From the NCBI RefSeq assembly GCF_047600445.1, contig NZ_JASGKT010000002.1:2852001-2916000 (forward strand): DNA of 64,000 nucleotides, written 5' to 3'. The stretch comes from Piscinibacter sp047600445 (GTDB lineage: Bacteria > Pseudomonadota > Gammaproteobacteria > Burkholderiales > Burkholderiaceae_C). Positions within the stretch are counted from its first letter, which is position 1. Every line of letters begins with the position of its first letter. The notes beneath the pieces are model-generated. The model was not told the origin of the DNA. It was given only the letters and a program-made list of their open reading frames with translations, and did no database searches. Of this stretch, positions 35,800 through 43,872 are shown in pieces. A program made the translations under genes and the position numbers.

Positions 35800-37230
35800 C
35801 TATGCCACGCGGCAGACTTTCAGCATGTTGGTGCCGCCCGGGTAGCCCATCGGCTCGCCGCAGGTGATCGCGTAGGTGTCGCCCGGGCGCAGCACGCCGC
35901 GCTCGACCAGCAGCTTCTCGGCCGCCGCGAGCGCCTGGTCGCGGTCGGTGTGCGAGGGCATCAGCAGCGGGCGCACGTTGCGGTACAGCGTCATCTTGCG
36001 CTGCGACACGAGCTGCGTGGTCAGGCCGAAGATCGGCACCTTGACGTTGTGCCGGCTCATCCACAGCGCGGTCGAACCCGATTCGGTCAGCGCCAGGATG
36101 GCCTTGCAGCCGAGGTGGTGCGCCGTGAACAGCGCGCCCATCGCGATCGACTGGTCGATGCGGCCGAACTTCTTGTTGGTGAAGTCGGTCTCGATGGTCA
36201 CGTCCTCGGCGGCCTCGGCCTCGAGCGCGATCGCGGCCATCTGCGTGATCGTCTCCACCGGGTACTTGCCGGCGGCCGTCTCGGCGCTGAGCATCACCGC
36301 GTCGGTGCCGTCGAGCACCGCGTTGGCCACGTCGCTGACCTCGGCGCGCGTGGGCACCGGGTTGACGATCATCGACTCCATCATCTGCGTCGCGGTGATG
36401 ACCACCTTGTCCATCTCGCGCGCCATGCGGATCATGCGCTTCTGCAGCGCCGGCACCGCGGCGTTGCCGACCTCCACCGCGAGGTCGCCGCGCGCGACCA
36501 TGATGCCGTCGCTCGCCTTGAGGATCTGGTCGAGCACGGGCACCGCCTCGCTGCGCTCGATCTTGGCGATCATCGCCGGCTTGTGGCGCCACGGCTCGCC
36601 GGCCACGTTGGCGAGCTGGCGCGCCATCTCCATGTCGGTGGCGTTCTTCGGGAAGCTCACCGCCAGGTACTCGCACTGGAACGACATCGCGGTGCGGATG
36701 TCCTCCATGTCCTTGGCGGTCAGCGCCGGCGCGGTCAGCCCGCCGCCGGCCTTGTTGATGCCCTTGTTGTTCGACAGCTCGCCGCCGACCACCACGGTGG
36801 TCAGCACCTCCTCGCCGCGCACCGCCTCGACCGCGAGCCGGATCAGCCCGTCGTTGAGCAGCAGCGTGTCACCGGGCTTCACGTCGCGCGGCAGGTCCTT
36901 GTAGTCGAGGCCGACGCGCTCGTGGTTGCCCAAAGCGCTGGTGGCCGCGTCGAGCACGAAGCGCTGGCCGGGCTGCAGCAGCGTCGAGCCGCCGTCGAAC
37001 TTGCCGACGCGGATCTTCGGGCCCTGCAGGTCGGCCATGATCGCGACCTCCTTGCCGGCGCGTGCCGCCACCTCGCGCACCAGCGCGGCGCGCTCGATGT
37101 GGTCCTGCGCCTTGCCGTGCGAGAAGTTCAGCCGCACCACGTCGACCCCGGCGCGCATCATGCGCTCCAGCACCTCGGGCGAACTGGACGCGGGGCCGAG
37201 CGTGGCGACGATCTTGGTGGCGCGGGGCAT
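35800..37230 (-). CDS. pyk: Pyruvate kinase
   Basis: It transfers phosphate from PEP to ADP, the last glycolytic step. The 476-residue protein starts MPRATKIVATLGPASSSPE, with RLNFSHGKAQDH, IMADLQGPKIRVGKF, the active-site stretch LAVSFPKNATDME, MVARGDLAVEVG, and the regulatory C-domain ending GGTNMLKVCRVA. Length and motifs are typical of the tetrameric bacterial enzyme. It lies 40 bases downstream of pgk on the same strand and is separated from ilvA by a repeat. Confidence 0.97.
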   Translation of the reverse strand: MPRATKIVATLGPASSSPEVLERMMRAGVDVVRLNFSHGKAQDHIERAALVREVAARAGKEVAIMADLQGPKIRVGKFDGGSTLLQPGQRFVLDAATSALGNHERVGLDYKDLPRDVKPGDTLLLNDGLIRLAVEAVRGEEVLTTVVVGGELSNNKGINKAGGGLTAPALTAKDMEDIRTAMSFQCEYLAVSFPKNATDMEMARQLANVAGEPWRHKPAMIAKIERSEAVPVLDQILKASDGIMVARGDLAVEVGNAAVPALQKRMIRMAREMDKVVITATQMMESMIVNPVPTRAEVSDVANAVLDGTDAVMLSAETAAGKYPVETITQMAAIALEAEAAEDVTIETDFTNKKFGRIDQSIAMGALFTAHHLGCKAILALTESGSTALWMSRHNVKVPIFGLTTQLVSQRKMTLYRNVRPLLMPSHTDRDQALAAAEKLLVERGVLRPGDTYAITCGEPMGYPGGTNMLKVCRVA

Positions 37231-37270
37231 GGGGTCTCTCGTGAACGGGTCGTGGACGGGATGGCGGGGA

Positions 37271-38461
37271 TTACTGCGCGCGCTTGGCCAGGATCTCGAA
37301 GGCGGGCAGCGTCTTGCCCTCCAGCACCTCGAGGAAGGCGCCGCCGCCGGTGGAGATGTAGCCCACCTGCTTGTCGATGCCGTACTTGGCGATGGCGGCC
37401 AGCGTGTCGCCGCCGCCGGCGATGCTGAAGGCCTGGCTCGCGGCGATGGCGCGCGCGATGGTCTCGGTGCCCTTGGCGAAGGCGTCGAACTCGAACACGC
37501 CGACCGGGCCGTTCCAGACGATGGTGCCGGCGGCTGCCAGCATGCCGGCGAGCTGCGCGGCGGTCTGCGGGCCGATGTCGAGGATCAGGTCGTCGGCGGC
37601 CACGTCGGCGACGGCCTTCACGGTCGCCTTCGCGTCGGCCTTGAATTCCTTGGCCGTGACCACGTCGACCGGGATCGGCACCGCGGCGCCGCGCGCCTTC
37701 ATCGCCTCGATCACCGCCTTGGCGTCGCCCACCAGGTCCTTCTCGGCCAGGCTGTTGCCGATCGGCAGGCCGGCGGCGAGCATGAAGGTGTTGGCGATGC
37801 CGCCGCCGACGATGAGCTGGTCGACGTTCTTCGCCAGCGATTGCAGGATGGTCAGCTTGGTGCTGACCTTGGAGCCGGCGACGATGGCCACCAGCGGGCG
37901 CTTCGGGTTGGCCAGCGCCTTGGAGATGGCGTCGATCTCGGCGGCCAGCAGCGGGCCGGCGCAGGCGACCTTGGCGAACTGCGCGATGCCGTAGGTGGAG
38001 GCCTCGGCGCGGTGCGCGGTGCCGAAGGCGTCGTGCACGAAGATGTCGCACAGCGCGGCCATCTTGCGCGCCAGTTCCTCGTTGTTCTTCTTCTCGCCCT
38101 TGTTGAGCCGGCAGTTCTCCAGCATCACCACCTGGCCGGGCGCCACCTGCACTCCATCGACCCAATTGGATACCAGCGGAACCTCGCGGCCGAGCAGCTC
38201 GCCCAGGCGGGCGGCCACCGGCGCGAGCGAATCCTCCGGCTTGAACTCGCCTTCGGTCGGCCGGCCGAGATGCGAGGTGAGCATCACCGCCGCGCCGGCC
38301 TTCAGGGCCATCTCCACGCAGGGCACGCTGGCGCGGATGCGGGTGTCCTCGGTGATGTTGCCGGCATCGTCCTGCGGCACGTTGAGGTCGGCACGGATGA
38401 AGACACGCTGGCCGGACACCTTGCCGGCGGCGACCAGGTCGCTGAAACGGAGCACGTTCAT
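37271..38461 (-). CDS. pgk: Phosphoglycerate kinase
   Basis: It catalyses 1,3-bisphosphoglycerate + ADP to 3-phosphoglycerate + ATP (and the reverse in CO2 fixation or gluconeogenesis). The 396-residue monomer shows RADLNVPQDDAGNITEDTRI at the N-terminus, SHLGRPTEGEFKPEDSLAP, VVMLENCRLNKGEKKN, VHDAFGTAHRAEAST and the C-terminal nucleotide site GDTLAAIAKYG and STGGGAFLEVLEGKTLPA. It is the first gene of the pgk-pyk-ilvA-fba-purE-purK-tsaC series on the minus strand. Confidence 0.97.
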   Translation of the reverse strand: MNVLRFSDLVAAGKVSGQRVFIRADLNVPQDDAGNITEDTRIRASVPCVEMALKAGAAVMLTSHLGRPTEGEFKPEDSLAPVAARLGELLGREVPLVSNWVDGVQVAPGQVVMLENCRLNKGEKKNNEELARKMAALCDIFVHDAFGTAHRAEASTYGIAQFAKVACAGPLLAAEIDAISKALANPKRPLVAIVAGSKVSTKLTILQSLAKNVDQLIVGGGIANTFMLAAGLPIGNSLAEKDLVGDAKAVIEAMKARGAAVPIPVDVVTAKEFKADAKATVKAVADVAADDLILDIGPQTAAQLAGMLAAAGTIVWNGPVGVFEFDAFAKGTETIARAIAASQAFSIAGGGDTLAAIAKYGIDKQVGYISTGGGAFLEVLEGKTLPAFEILAKRAQ

Positions 38462-38507
38462 GATGAAACTCGATGGTTGACGACAAGAAAACCCGGTGGC
38501 GGCGCGC

Positions 38508-38846
38508 TCACCATCCCCACCACCACCGCAGCGGCAGGAACACGGCCAGGCCGGCGAGCAGCGGACCGAGCACGCCGGGCCGCCAGACGTAGTACAGCGT
38601 GGCGGCCAGCGCGGCGGGCAGCCGGGCGTCCTGCCAGGTGGCGATCAGCGCGCCGTGCGTCATGATCACCTCCGGCACCACGACGGCGGCCAGCGCCGCC
38701 AGCGGCGCCACCTTCAGGCCGCGCTGCAGCCATTGCGGGATCTTGACCTCGCGCTCGGGAAAAAGGAAGAAGCCGCGCGTGACCACCGTCACCAGCGCGA
38801 GGCCGAGGATGGTGATCGCGCCCCAGGCGTTGTCGACGTGCGTCAT
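38508..38846 (-). CDS. azlD: AzlD-family branched-chain amino-acid exporter subunit
   Basis: A 112-residue protein with four membrane helices and the AzlD entry WGAITILGLALVTVVTRGFFLFPEREVKIPQWLQRGLK followed by PLAALAAVVVPEV. AzlD pairs with AzlC (the YgaZH type) to export branched-chain amino acids or their analogues. The start overlaps the azlC stop (ATGA). Pairing with azlC makes the call firm; the exported substrate is inferred from the family. Confidence 0.88.
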   Translation of the reverse strand: MTHVDNAWGAITILGLALVTVVTRGFFLFPEREVKIPQWLQRGLKVAPLAALAAVVVPEVIMTHGALIATWQDARLPAALAATLYYVWRPGVLGPLLAGLAVFLPLRWWWGW

Positions 38847-39571
38847 GCGCCGCCCCTGAGCCTGCGGCCGGCGCGCTCGGCGTGTTCCATCATCAGCCCG
38901 GCGGCCACCGCCGCGGCGATCGCGACCACGATGTTGAGCTTGAGCGGCAGCGCGTAGGCCGCCACCGCCGCCGTGCCGGCCACGAAGGCGGCCGTCCAGG
39001 TGCTGCGGTCGTGCATCAGGCCGAAGGTCAGGCCCAGCATCGCCAGCGTGCCGGCGAAACCCAGGCCCCATTCGGTCGGGATCGCTTCGGACAGGAAGAT
39101 GCCCAGCAGCGAGGGCAGTTGCCAGCACAGCCAGATCGTCGCGGCGCCGCCGACGATGTAGCGCACCTGCCCCGGCTCGCGCCGGCCGCTGGGCCAGGCG
39201 CGCTGGAAGGCGATCAGGTTCAGGTCGGCCAGCGGGTAGCCGAGCGCCACGCGCCGCGCGCGCGGCAGGTGGCCGAGAAAGGGGCGCCACTGCGCGCTGA
39301 AGATCACGAAGCGCAGGTTGACGCACAAGGCCGCCGCCCAGATCACCCACATCGGCGCGCCGCTGGCCAGCAGCGGCAGCGAGGCGAGCTGCGCGCTGCC
39401 GGCGTAGACGGTCAGCGACATCAGCACCGCCAGCGGCAGCGACAGGCCGCTCTTGGCCATCGCGACGCCGGTGACGAGGCCCCAGGCCGCGATGCCGGGC
39501 GCGAAGTCGAGCATGTCGCGCGAGCCGCGGCGGAAATGGGGGTCGTGGGCCAGTTCGCGCAGCGAGGTCAT
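38843..39571 (-). CDS. azlC: AzlC-family branched-chain amino-acid exporter
   Basis: A 242-residue protein with about five to six membrane helices. The family N-terminal block is DFAPGIAAWGLVTGVAMAKSGLSLPLAVLMSLTVYAGSAQLASLPLLA, including the F-x-x-x-x-Q/L repeat pattern, and NLRFVIFSAQWRPFLGHLPRARR follows. It forms the large subunit of the AzlCD/YgaZH exporter with the overlapping azlD. Export lowers toxic intracellular levels of branched-chain amino acids; ilvA nearby may be a coincidental or useful link. Confidence 0.88.
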   Translation of the reverse strand: MTSLRELAHDPHFRRGSRDMLDFAPGIAAWGLVTGVAMAKSGLSLPLAVLMSLTVYAGSAQLASLPLLASGAPMWVIWAAALCVNLRFVIFSAQWRPFLGHLPRARRVALGYPLADLNLIAFQRAWPSGRREPGQVRYIVGGAATIWLCWQLPSLLGIFLSEAIPTEWGLGFAGTLAMLGLTFGLMHDRSTWTAAFVAGTAAVAAYALPLKLNIVVAIAAAVAAGLMMEHAERAGRRLRGGA

Positions 39572-39602
39572 CCCCGCATTGTCGCCGCTCGCGGGCGCGC
39601 GC

Positions 39603-39968
39603 TCAGGACTCGCGCTTCGGCTTGTCCTTGGCCCCGGCCCTGGCCGGCGTGCTCTCGTCGTCGGCCGGCGTTTGCTCGACGCCGCGCGGCGCGGGCGCGG
39701 CGGCGCTGAGCTGCGGCGCCACCTCGTCGATCTTGTTCTCGCGCATGTAGTCGTTCATCTCGCGCCAGCCGGCGAACACGGCGGCGCGCTCGGCCTTGCG
39801 GTTCAGCGCGTAGCAGTCCTCGATCGCGCGGCCGGCATGGCGGCAGGCGCCGCCGATGGCCTTGCCGTCGGCCTCGCGGTTGGCGGCGAGTTTCTCGGGC
39901 GAGTCGATGCCCAGCATGTCGCAGCCGGCGAGGAGCGTGAGCAGCAGCGGGACGATGAGCTTTTTCAT
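39603..39968 (-). CDS. Small lipoprotein of unknown function
   Basis: The 121-residue precursor has a clean lipoprotein signal, MKKLIVPLLLTLLAGC (lipobox LAGC, Cys16). Next comes a helical region with two cysteines in GACRHAGRAIEDCYALN, which resemble a disulfide-linked helical hairpin. The C-terminal 40 residues are Pro/Ala/Glu/Lys-rich and probably disordered. Homologues occur widely in Burkholderiales, but no function can be assigned. It is 31 bases from azlC on the same strand. Confidence 0.75.
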   Translation of the reverse strand: MKKLIVPLLLTLLAGCDMLGIDSPEKLAANREADGKAIGGACRHAGRAIEDCYALNRKAERAAVFAGWREMNDYMRENKIDEVAPQLSAAAPAPRGVEQTPADDESTPARAGAKDKPKRES

Positions 39969-40026
39969 GGCGGTCTGAGCGCCTTATCGGCGCGCCCGCC
40001 GCCGACTTGAGCGCGAGCCGCCCGGC

Positions 40027-40875
40027 TCAGGCCGGGCCGCCCATCGCCCGCAGCCGCTGCACCCGCTCCTCGGTCGACGGGTGCGTCGAGAACAGGCCGC
40101 GCAAGCCCCCGCCGGACAGCGGGTTCATGATCATCATCTGCGCCGTCTCGGGGTGGCGCTCGGCCGGCGCCAGCGGCGTGCCGCGCGCATAGGCCTGGAT
40201 CTTCTCCAGCGCCGAGGCGAGCGCGTGCGGATCGCCGGAGATCTCGGCGCCGCCGCGGTCGGCCTCGAACTCGCGGGCGCGGCTGATCGCCATCTGGATC
40301 AGGCTGGCCGCCAGCGGCGCCAGCAGCATCACCAGCATGCCGACGATCGGGTTGGCCGGGCGGCCCTCGCTGTCGCGCCCGCCGAAAACCATCGCGAAGT
40401 TGGCCAGCATCGAGATCGCGCCGGCCATCGTCGCGCTGACGGTGCTGATCAGGATGTCGCGGTGCCTGACGTGCGCCAGCTCGTGCGCCATCACGCCGCG
40501 CAGTTCGCGCTCGCTGAGCACGCGCAGGATGCCGGTGGTGGCCGCCACCGCGGCGTGCTGCGGGTTGCGGCCGGTGGCGAAGGCGTTCGGCGCGGCTTCG
40601 TCGATCAGGTACACACGCGGCATCGGCAACTGGGCGCGCTCGGCCAGCTCGCGCACCATGCCGTAGAACTGCGGCGCGCTGGCCTCGTCGACCTCGCGCG
40701 CGTTGTACATCTTCAGCACCATCTTGTCGGAGAACCAGTAGCTGAAGAAATTCATCGCCACGGCGACACCCAGCGCCATCAACATGCCGCTGCGCCCGCC
40801 CATCATCGCGCCGATGGCCATGAACAGCGCGGTGATGGCCGCCATCAGGATGGCCGTCTTCATCAGGTTGAACAT
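40027..40875 (-). CDS. htpX: Membrane zinc metalloprotease HtpX
   Basis: A stress-induced inner-membrane endoprotease for quality control of membrane proteins. The 282-residue protein has two N-terminal helices (KTAILMAAITALFMAIGAMM and a Gly/Met/Ala-rich second one), the zinc motif HELAH (H-E-x-x-H) in MAHELAHVRHRDIL, two further helices (about 150-200), and the third ligand Glu in SRAREFEADRGGAEI. The C-terminus FSTHPSTEERVQRL is an HtpX hallmark. Identification is secure. Heat-shock promoter elements were not identified. Confidence 0.95.
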   Translation of the reverse strand: MFNLMKTAILMAAITALFMAIGAMMGGRSGMLMALGVAVAMNFFSYWFSDKMVLKMYNAREVDEASAPQFYGMVRELAERAQLPMPRVYLIDEAAPNAFATGRNPQHAAVAATTGILRVLSERELRGVMAHELAHVRHRDILISTVSATMAGAISMLANFAMVFGGRDSEGRPANPIVGMLVMLLAPLAASLIQMAISRAREFEADRGGAEISGDPHALASALEKIQAYARGTPLAPAERHPETAQMMIMNPLSGGGLRGLFSTHPSTEERVQRLRAMGGPA

Positions 40876-40971
40876 GGTCTTGGATGCTCCGTGGGGTTGG
40901 GGACGTTGGGGGGCCTGGGCTCAGCCGTAGATGCGGCCCGCGGCGACGAGTTCAACCGGTCCTGGCGGCCT

Positions 40972-41940
40972 TCATTCCGGTTTGGGCTCGAAGCACGCGC
41001 CGGGCGCGATGGGGTGGCCGGCGAGGAAGGCGGCGGCGGCCAGCCGCTTGCCGCCGGCGCGCTGCAACTCGGTCAGGCGCAGCGCGCCGCTGCCGCAGGC
41101 CACCACGATGCCCGCCTCGCCGGCGGCCAGCACCTCGCCGGGGCGGCCCGCGCCCTCGCAGGGCAGGGCGCGCCACAGCTTGAGCGTCTCGCCACCCAGC
41201 ACGGCGCTCGCGCCGGGAAAGGGGTCGAAGGCGCGCAGGCGGCGCTCGATGACCTCGGCCGGCAGCCGCCAGTCGATCGCCGCTTCGGACTTGTCGATCT
41301 TGTGCGCGTAGCTCACGCCCTCGGCCGGCTGCTGCACCGGCTTCAGGCCGCCGCGGGCCGCGAGCGCCAGCGCCTCGACGATCAGCCGCCCGCCCAGCGC
41401 GGCCAGCCGGTCGTGCAGCGCGGCGGTGCTGTCGCCCGCGCGAATCGGTTCGCGCTCGGCCAGCAGCATGTCGCCGGTGTCCAGCCCGGCGTCCATCTGC
41501 ATGATGGTGATGCCGGTTTGCGCGTCGCCGGCCTCGATGGCGCGGTGGATGGGCGCCGCGCCGCGCCAGCGCGGCAGCAGCGAGGCGTGGATGTTCAGGC
41601 AGCCCAAGCGCGGCAAAGTCAGCACCCACTGCGGCAGGATCAGGCCGTAGGCCGCCACCACCATCACGTCGGGGCGCGCCGCTTCGAGCGCCGCGCGCGC
41701 CGCCGCGGCGTCGTCGGGGTACTTGCCGTCGAGCTTCAGGCCGCGCGGCTGCGCCACCGCGATGCCGCGCGCCTGCGCGAAGGCCTTCACCGGCGAGGCG
41801 TGCAGCTTCATGCCCCGGCCGGCCGGGCGGTCGGGCTGGGTCAGCACCAGCGGGATGTCGAGGCCGGCGGCGTGCAGCCGCGCCAGCGCGACGGCGGCGA
41901 ACTCCGGCGTGCCGGCAAAGGCCACGCGCAGGGTCTTCAG
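40972..41940 (-). CDS. fmt: Methionyl-tRNA formyltransferase, apparently CTG-initiated
   Basis: It formylates Met-tRNAfMet with 10-formyl-THF for initiation. Core motifs are VAFAGTPEFAAVAL near the N-terminus, NIHASLLPRWRGAAPIHRAI (formyl-THF site, His and the catalytic region) and QMDAGLDTGDML. The 322 residues are normal only if translation starts at CTG 41938-41940, giving (M)KTLRVAFAGTP. There is no ATG, GTG or TTG just upstream in frame. GAGGTG lies 5 bases before the CTG, which overlaps the def stop (CTGA). The only other nearby start is the GTG of 'RVAF' seven codons in, which would trim the first strand. Confidence 0.9.
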   Translation of the reverse strand: MKTLRVAFAGTPEFAAVALARLHAAGLDIPLVLTQPDRPAGRGMKLHASPVKAFAQARGIAVAQPRGLKLDGKYPDDAAAARAALEAARPDVMVVAAYGLILPQWVLTLPRLGCLNIHASLLPRWRGAAPIHRAIEAGDAQTGITIMQMDAGLDTGDMLLAEREPIRAGDSTAALHDRLAALGGRLIVEALALAARGGLKPVQQPAEGVSYAHKIDKSEAAIDWRLPAEVIERRLRAFDPFPGASAVLGGETLKLWRALPCEGAGRPGEVLAAGEAGIVVACGSGALRLTELQRAGGKRLAAAAFLAGHPIAPGACFEPKPE

Positions 41941-42449
41941 GCGCGCACCTCGTCGCGCGACTTCTTCAGCATCTTGGTCTTGATGCGTTCGCGCTTGAGC
42001 GGGCTGAGGTATTCGACGAACACCTTGCCCATCAGGTGGTCCATCTCGTGCTGCACGCACACCGCCAGCAGGCCCTCGGCGTCGAACTCGTGCGGCTGGC
42101 CGTCGCGGCCGAGCGCGCGCACGCGCACGCGCGCATGGCGCTCGACCTTGTCGTAGATCGCCGGCACCGACAGGCAGCCTTCGTCGCCGACGTGCATCTC
42201 CTCGCTGCGCCAGGTCAGCTCGGGGTTGATCAGCACGCGCGGCCGGTTGCGCTCTTCCGAGGTGTCGATGACGATCACGCGCTCGTGCACGTCGACCTGC
42301 GTCGCCGCCAGGCCGACGCCCTCGGCGTCGTACATGGTCTCGAGCATGTCGTCGACCAGCCGGCGGATGCGCTCGTCCACCTGCACCACCGGCTTGGCGA
42401 CGGTGTGCAGGCGCGGATCGGGGTAGCGGAGGATGTTCAGTCGAGCCAT
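41937..42449 (-). CDS. def: Peptide deformylase
   Basis: It removes the formyl group from nascent proteins. The 170-residue metalloenzyme has the three canonical motifs: GVGLAATQVDVHE (GxGLAATQ) near residue 46, EGCLSVPAIYDK (EGCLS) and QHEMDHLMGKVF (HExxH variant HEMDH). Start MARLNILRYPDPRLHTVAKPV is typical. It leads def-fmt, whose products act at the two ends of formyl-methionine use, and overlaps fmt by 4 bases. It diverges from the LysM gene across 237 bases. Confidence 0.96.
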   Translation of the reverse strand: MARLNILRYPDPRLHTVAKPVVQVDERIRRLVDDMLETMYDAEGVGLAATQVDVHERVIVIDTSEERNRPRVLINPELTWRSEEMHVGDEGCLSVPAIYDKVERHARVRVRALGRDGQPHEFDAEGLLAVCVQHEMDHLMGKVFVEYLSPLKRERIKTKMLKKSRDEVRA

Positions 42450-42547
42450 TTGTATCCAGTCGATTCTGCCGCAGGTCTTTGTGGAGCGCGCACAACGAGG
42501 CGGTCCGTGACAGGCCTCACGCTGCGCGCCGCAGCGGCCCGGTTTCG

Positions 42548-42576
42548 TTGCGATATCAAGGGTTTAGAGGCAGAAT
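42548..42576 (+). promoter_or_regulatory. Candidate sigma-70 promoter for LysM-dprA-smg
   Basis: TTGCGA (42548-42553) and CAGAAT (42571-42576) are separated by exactly 17 bases, giving a start near 42583 and a leader of about 100 bases. The rest of the 237-base def/LysM gap holds the hairpin CGCTGCG/CGCAGCG (42520-42536) and nothing else I recognise. Confidence 0.35.
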
Positions 42577-42686
42577 CTTCGAAACCATATGAGCATTTTC
42601 GCCGAAGGTGGCCCGCTCGCGGAACGCCTCGGCAAGCAACCCTAGCGCGCGCTGGACATGCCCACGCGCACCGGAGAACCGCCCCC

Positions 42687-43859
42687 ATGATGCGTCGCCA
42701 GCCCATCGCCTCCCCTGTCCGCCGGGCCGCAGCGCTCGGCACGACAGCCCTCGGTGCCCTGCTGTTCGCCGCGTCGGCCTCGGCGGTGAACTACCCGGTG
42801 ACGCCGCAGCAGCGCAGCACCGCGCAGCAGGTGGCGCAAGCCGGCGTGCCGCTGTCGGAGCTGGCGCCCAACGCGCCCGACTCCTACACCATCAAGCGCG
42901 GCGACACGCTGTGGGGCATCTCCAGCCTGTTCCTGAAGTCGCCGTGGCGCTGGCCGGAGCTGTGGGGCATGAACCTCGACCAGATCCGCAACCCGCACCT
43001 GATCTACCCCGGCCAGGTTCTCTACCTCGACAAGAGCGGCGGCCGCGCCCGCCTGCGCGTCGGCCAGGCGCTCGGGCCGGACGGCACGGTCAAGCTCTCG
43101 CCGCGCATGCGCTCCACCGGCATCGGCGACGGCGCGATCCCGTCGATCCCGTTCCACCTCATCGAGCCCTTCCTGAACGAAGCGGTGATCTTCCCGGCCA
43201 ACGAGCTGGAGACGGCGCCGCGCATCGTCGGCGCGCAGGAAGGCCGCGTCGTGCTCGGCAAGGGCGAACTCGCCTACGTGCGCGGCGAGATCCCGGCGCA
43301 GCGCGAATACCGCATCTTCCGCGAGCCCAAGCCGCTGCGCGACCCGATCACCAAGGAAGTGCTGGGCTACGAGGCCACCTACGTCGGCGCGGCCGAATAC
43401 GTGCGCCCCGGCGAGATGCGCAACGGCGCCGACGGCAAGCCCGAGATCGTGCCGGCCACCTTCTCGATCACCTCCGCCCGGCTGGAAGCCGGCGTGGGCG
43501 ACCGGCTCGCGCCGGCGCCGGCGCGCGAGTACAGCAACTACGCGCCGCACGCGCCGCAGGGCGAGCTGTCGGGCCACATCGTCTCGATCTACGGCGAGGG
43601 GCTGACGGCGGGCCAGAACCAGATCGTCGCGCTCAACAAGGGTTCGGCCGACGGCGTCGAGCGCGGACACGTGCTGGCGCTGTGGAGCGCCGGCGAGCGC
43701 GTGATCGACAAGACCGACGCGGCGCGCCCGACCATCAAGCTGCCCGACGAGCGCCACGGCACGCTGTTCGTGTTCCGCGTCTTCGACCGCATGTCGTACG
43801 CGCTGATCCTGCGCGTGCAGCAGCCCGTCAAGGCCGGCGACCGCTTCACCCAGCCCTGA
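42687..43859 (+). CDS. LysM-domain cell-wall-associated protein
   Basis: A 390-residue exported protein. The signal peptide (RRAAALGTTALGALLFAASASA) ends near residue 33, and a single LysM domain lies at residues 66-116 (DSYTIKRGDTLWGISSLFL...NPHLIYPGQVLYL), which binds the glycan of peptidoglycan. The rest is a beta-rich repeat region with PRIVGAQEGRVVLGKGELAYVRG and NQIVALNKGSADGVERGHVLALW, found in beta-proteobacterial LysM proteins encoded next to dprA. Two adjacent ATGs (42687, 42690) follow GGAGAA. Function beyond peptidoglycan binding is unknown. Confidence 0.9.
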   Translation: MMRRQPIASPVRRAAALGTTALGALLFAASASAVNYPVTPQQRSTAQQVAQAGVPLSELAPNAPDSYTIKRGDTLWGISSLFLKSPWRWPELWGMNLDQIRNPHLIYPGQVLYLDKSGGRARLRVGQALGPDGTVKLSPRMRSTGIGDGAIPSIPFHLIEPFLNEAVIFPANELETAPRIVGAQEGRVVLGKGELAYVRGEIPAQREYRIFREPKPLRDPITKEVLGYEATYVGAAEYVRPGEMRNGADGKPEIVPATFSITSARLEAGVGDRLAPAPAREYSNYAPHAPQGELSGHIVSIYGEGLTAGQNQIVALNKGSADGVERGHVLALWSAGERVIDKTDAARPTIKLPDERHGTLFVFRVFDRMSYALILRVQQPVKAGDRFTQP

Positions 43860-43872
43860 CGCGGGTCGCGGC

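Noticed and set aside
42450..42686. Minus-strand open frame in the def/LysM gap
   Set aside because: No start context, no similarity to known families, and it lies in the divergent promoter region.
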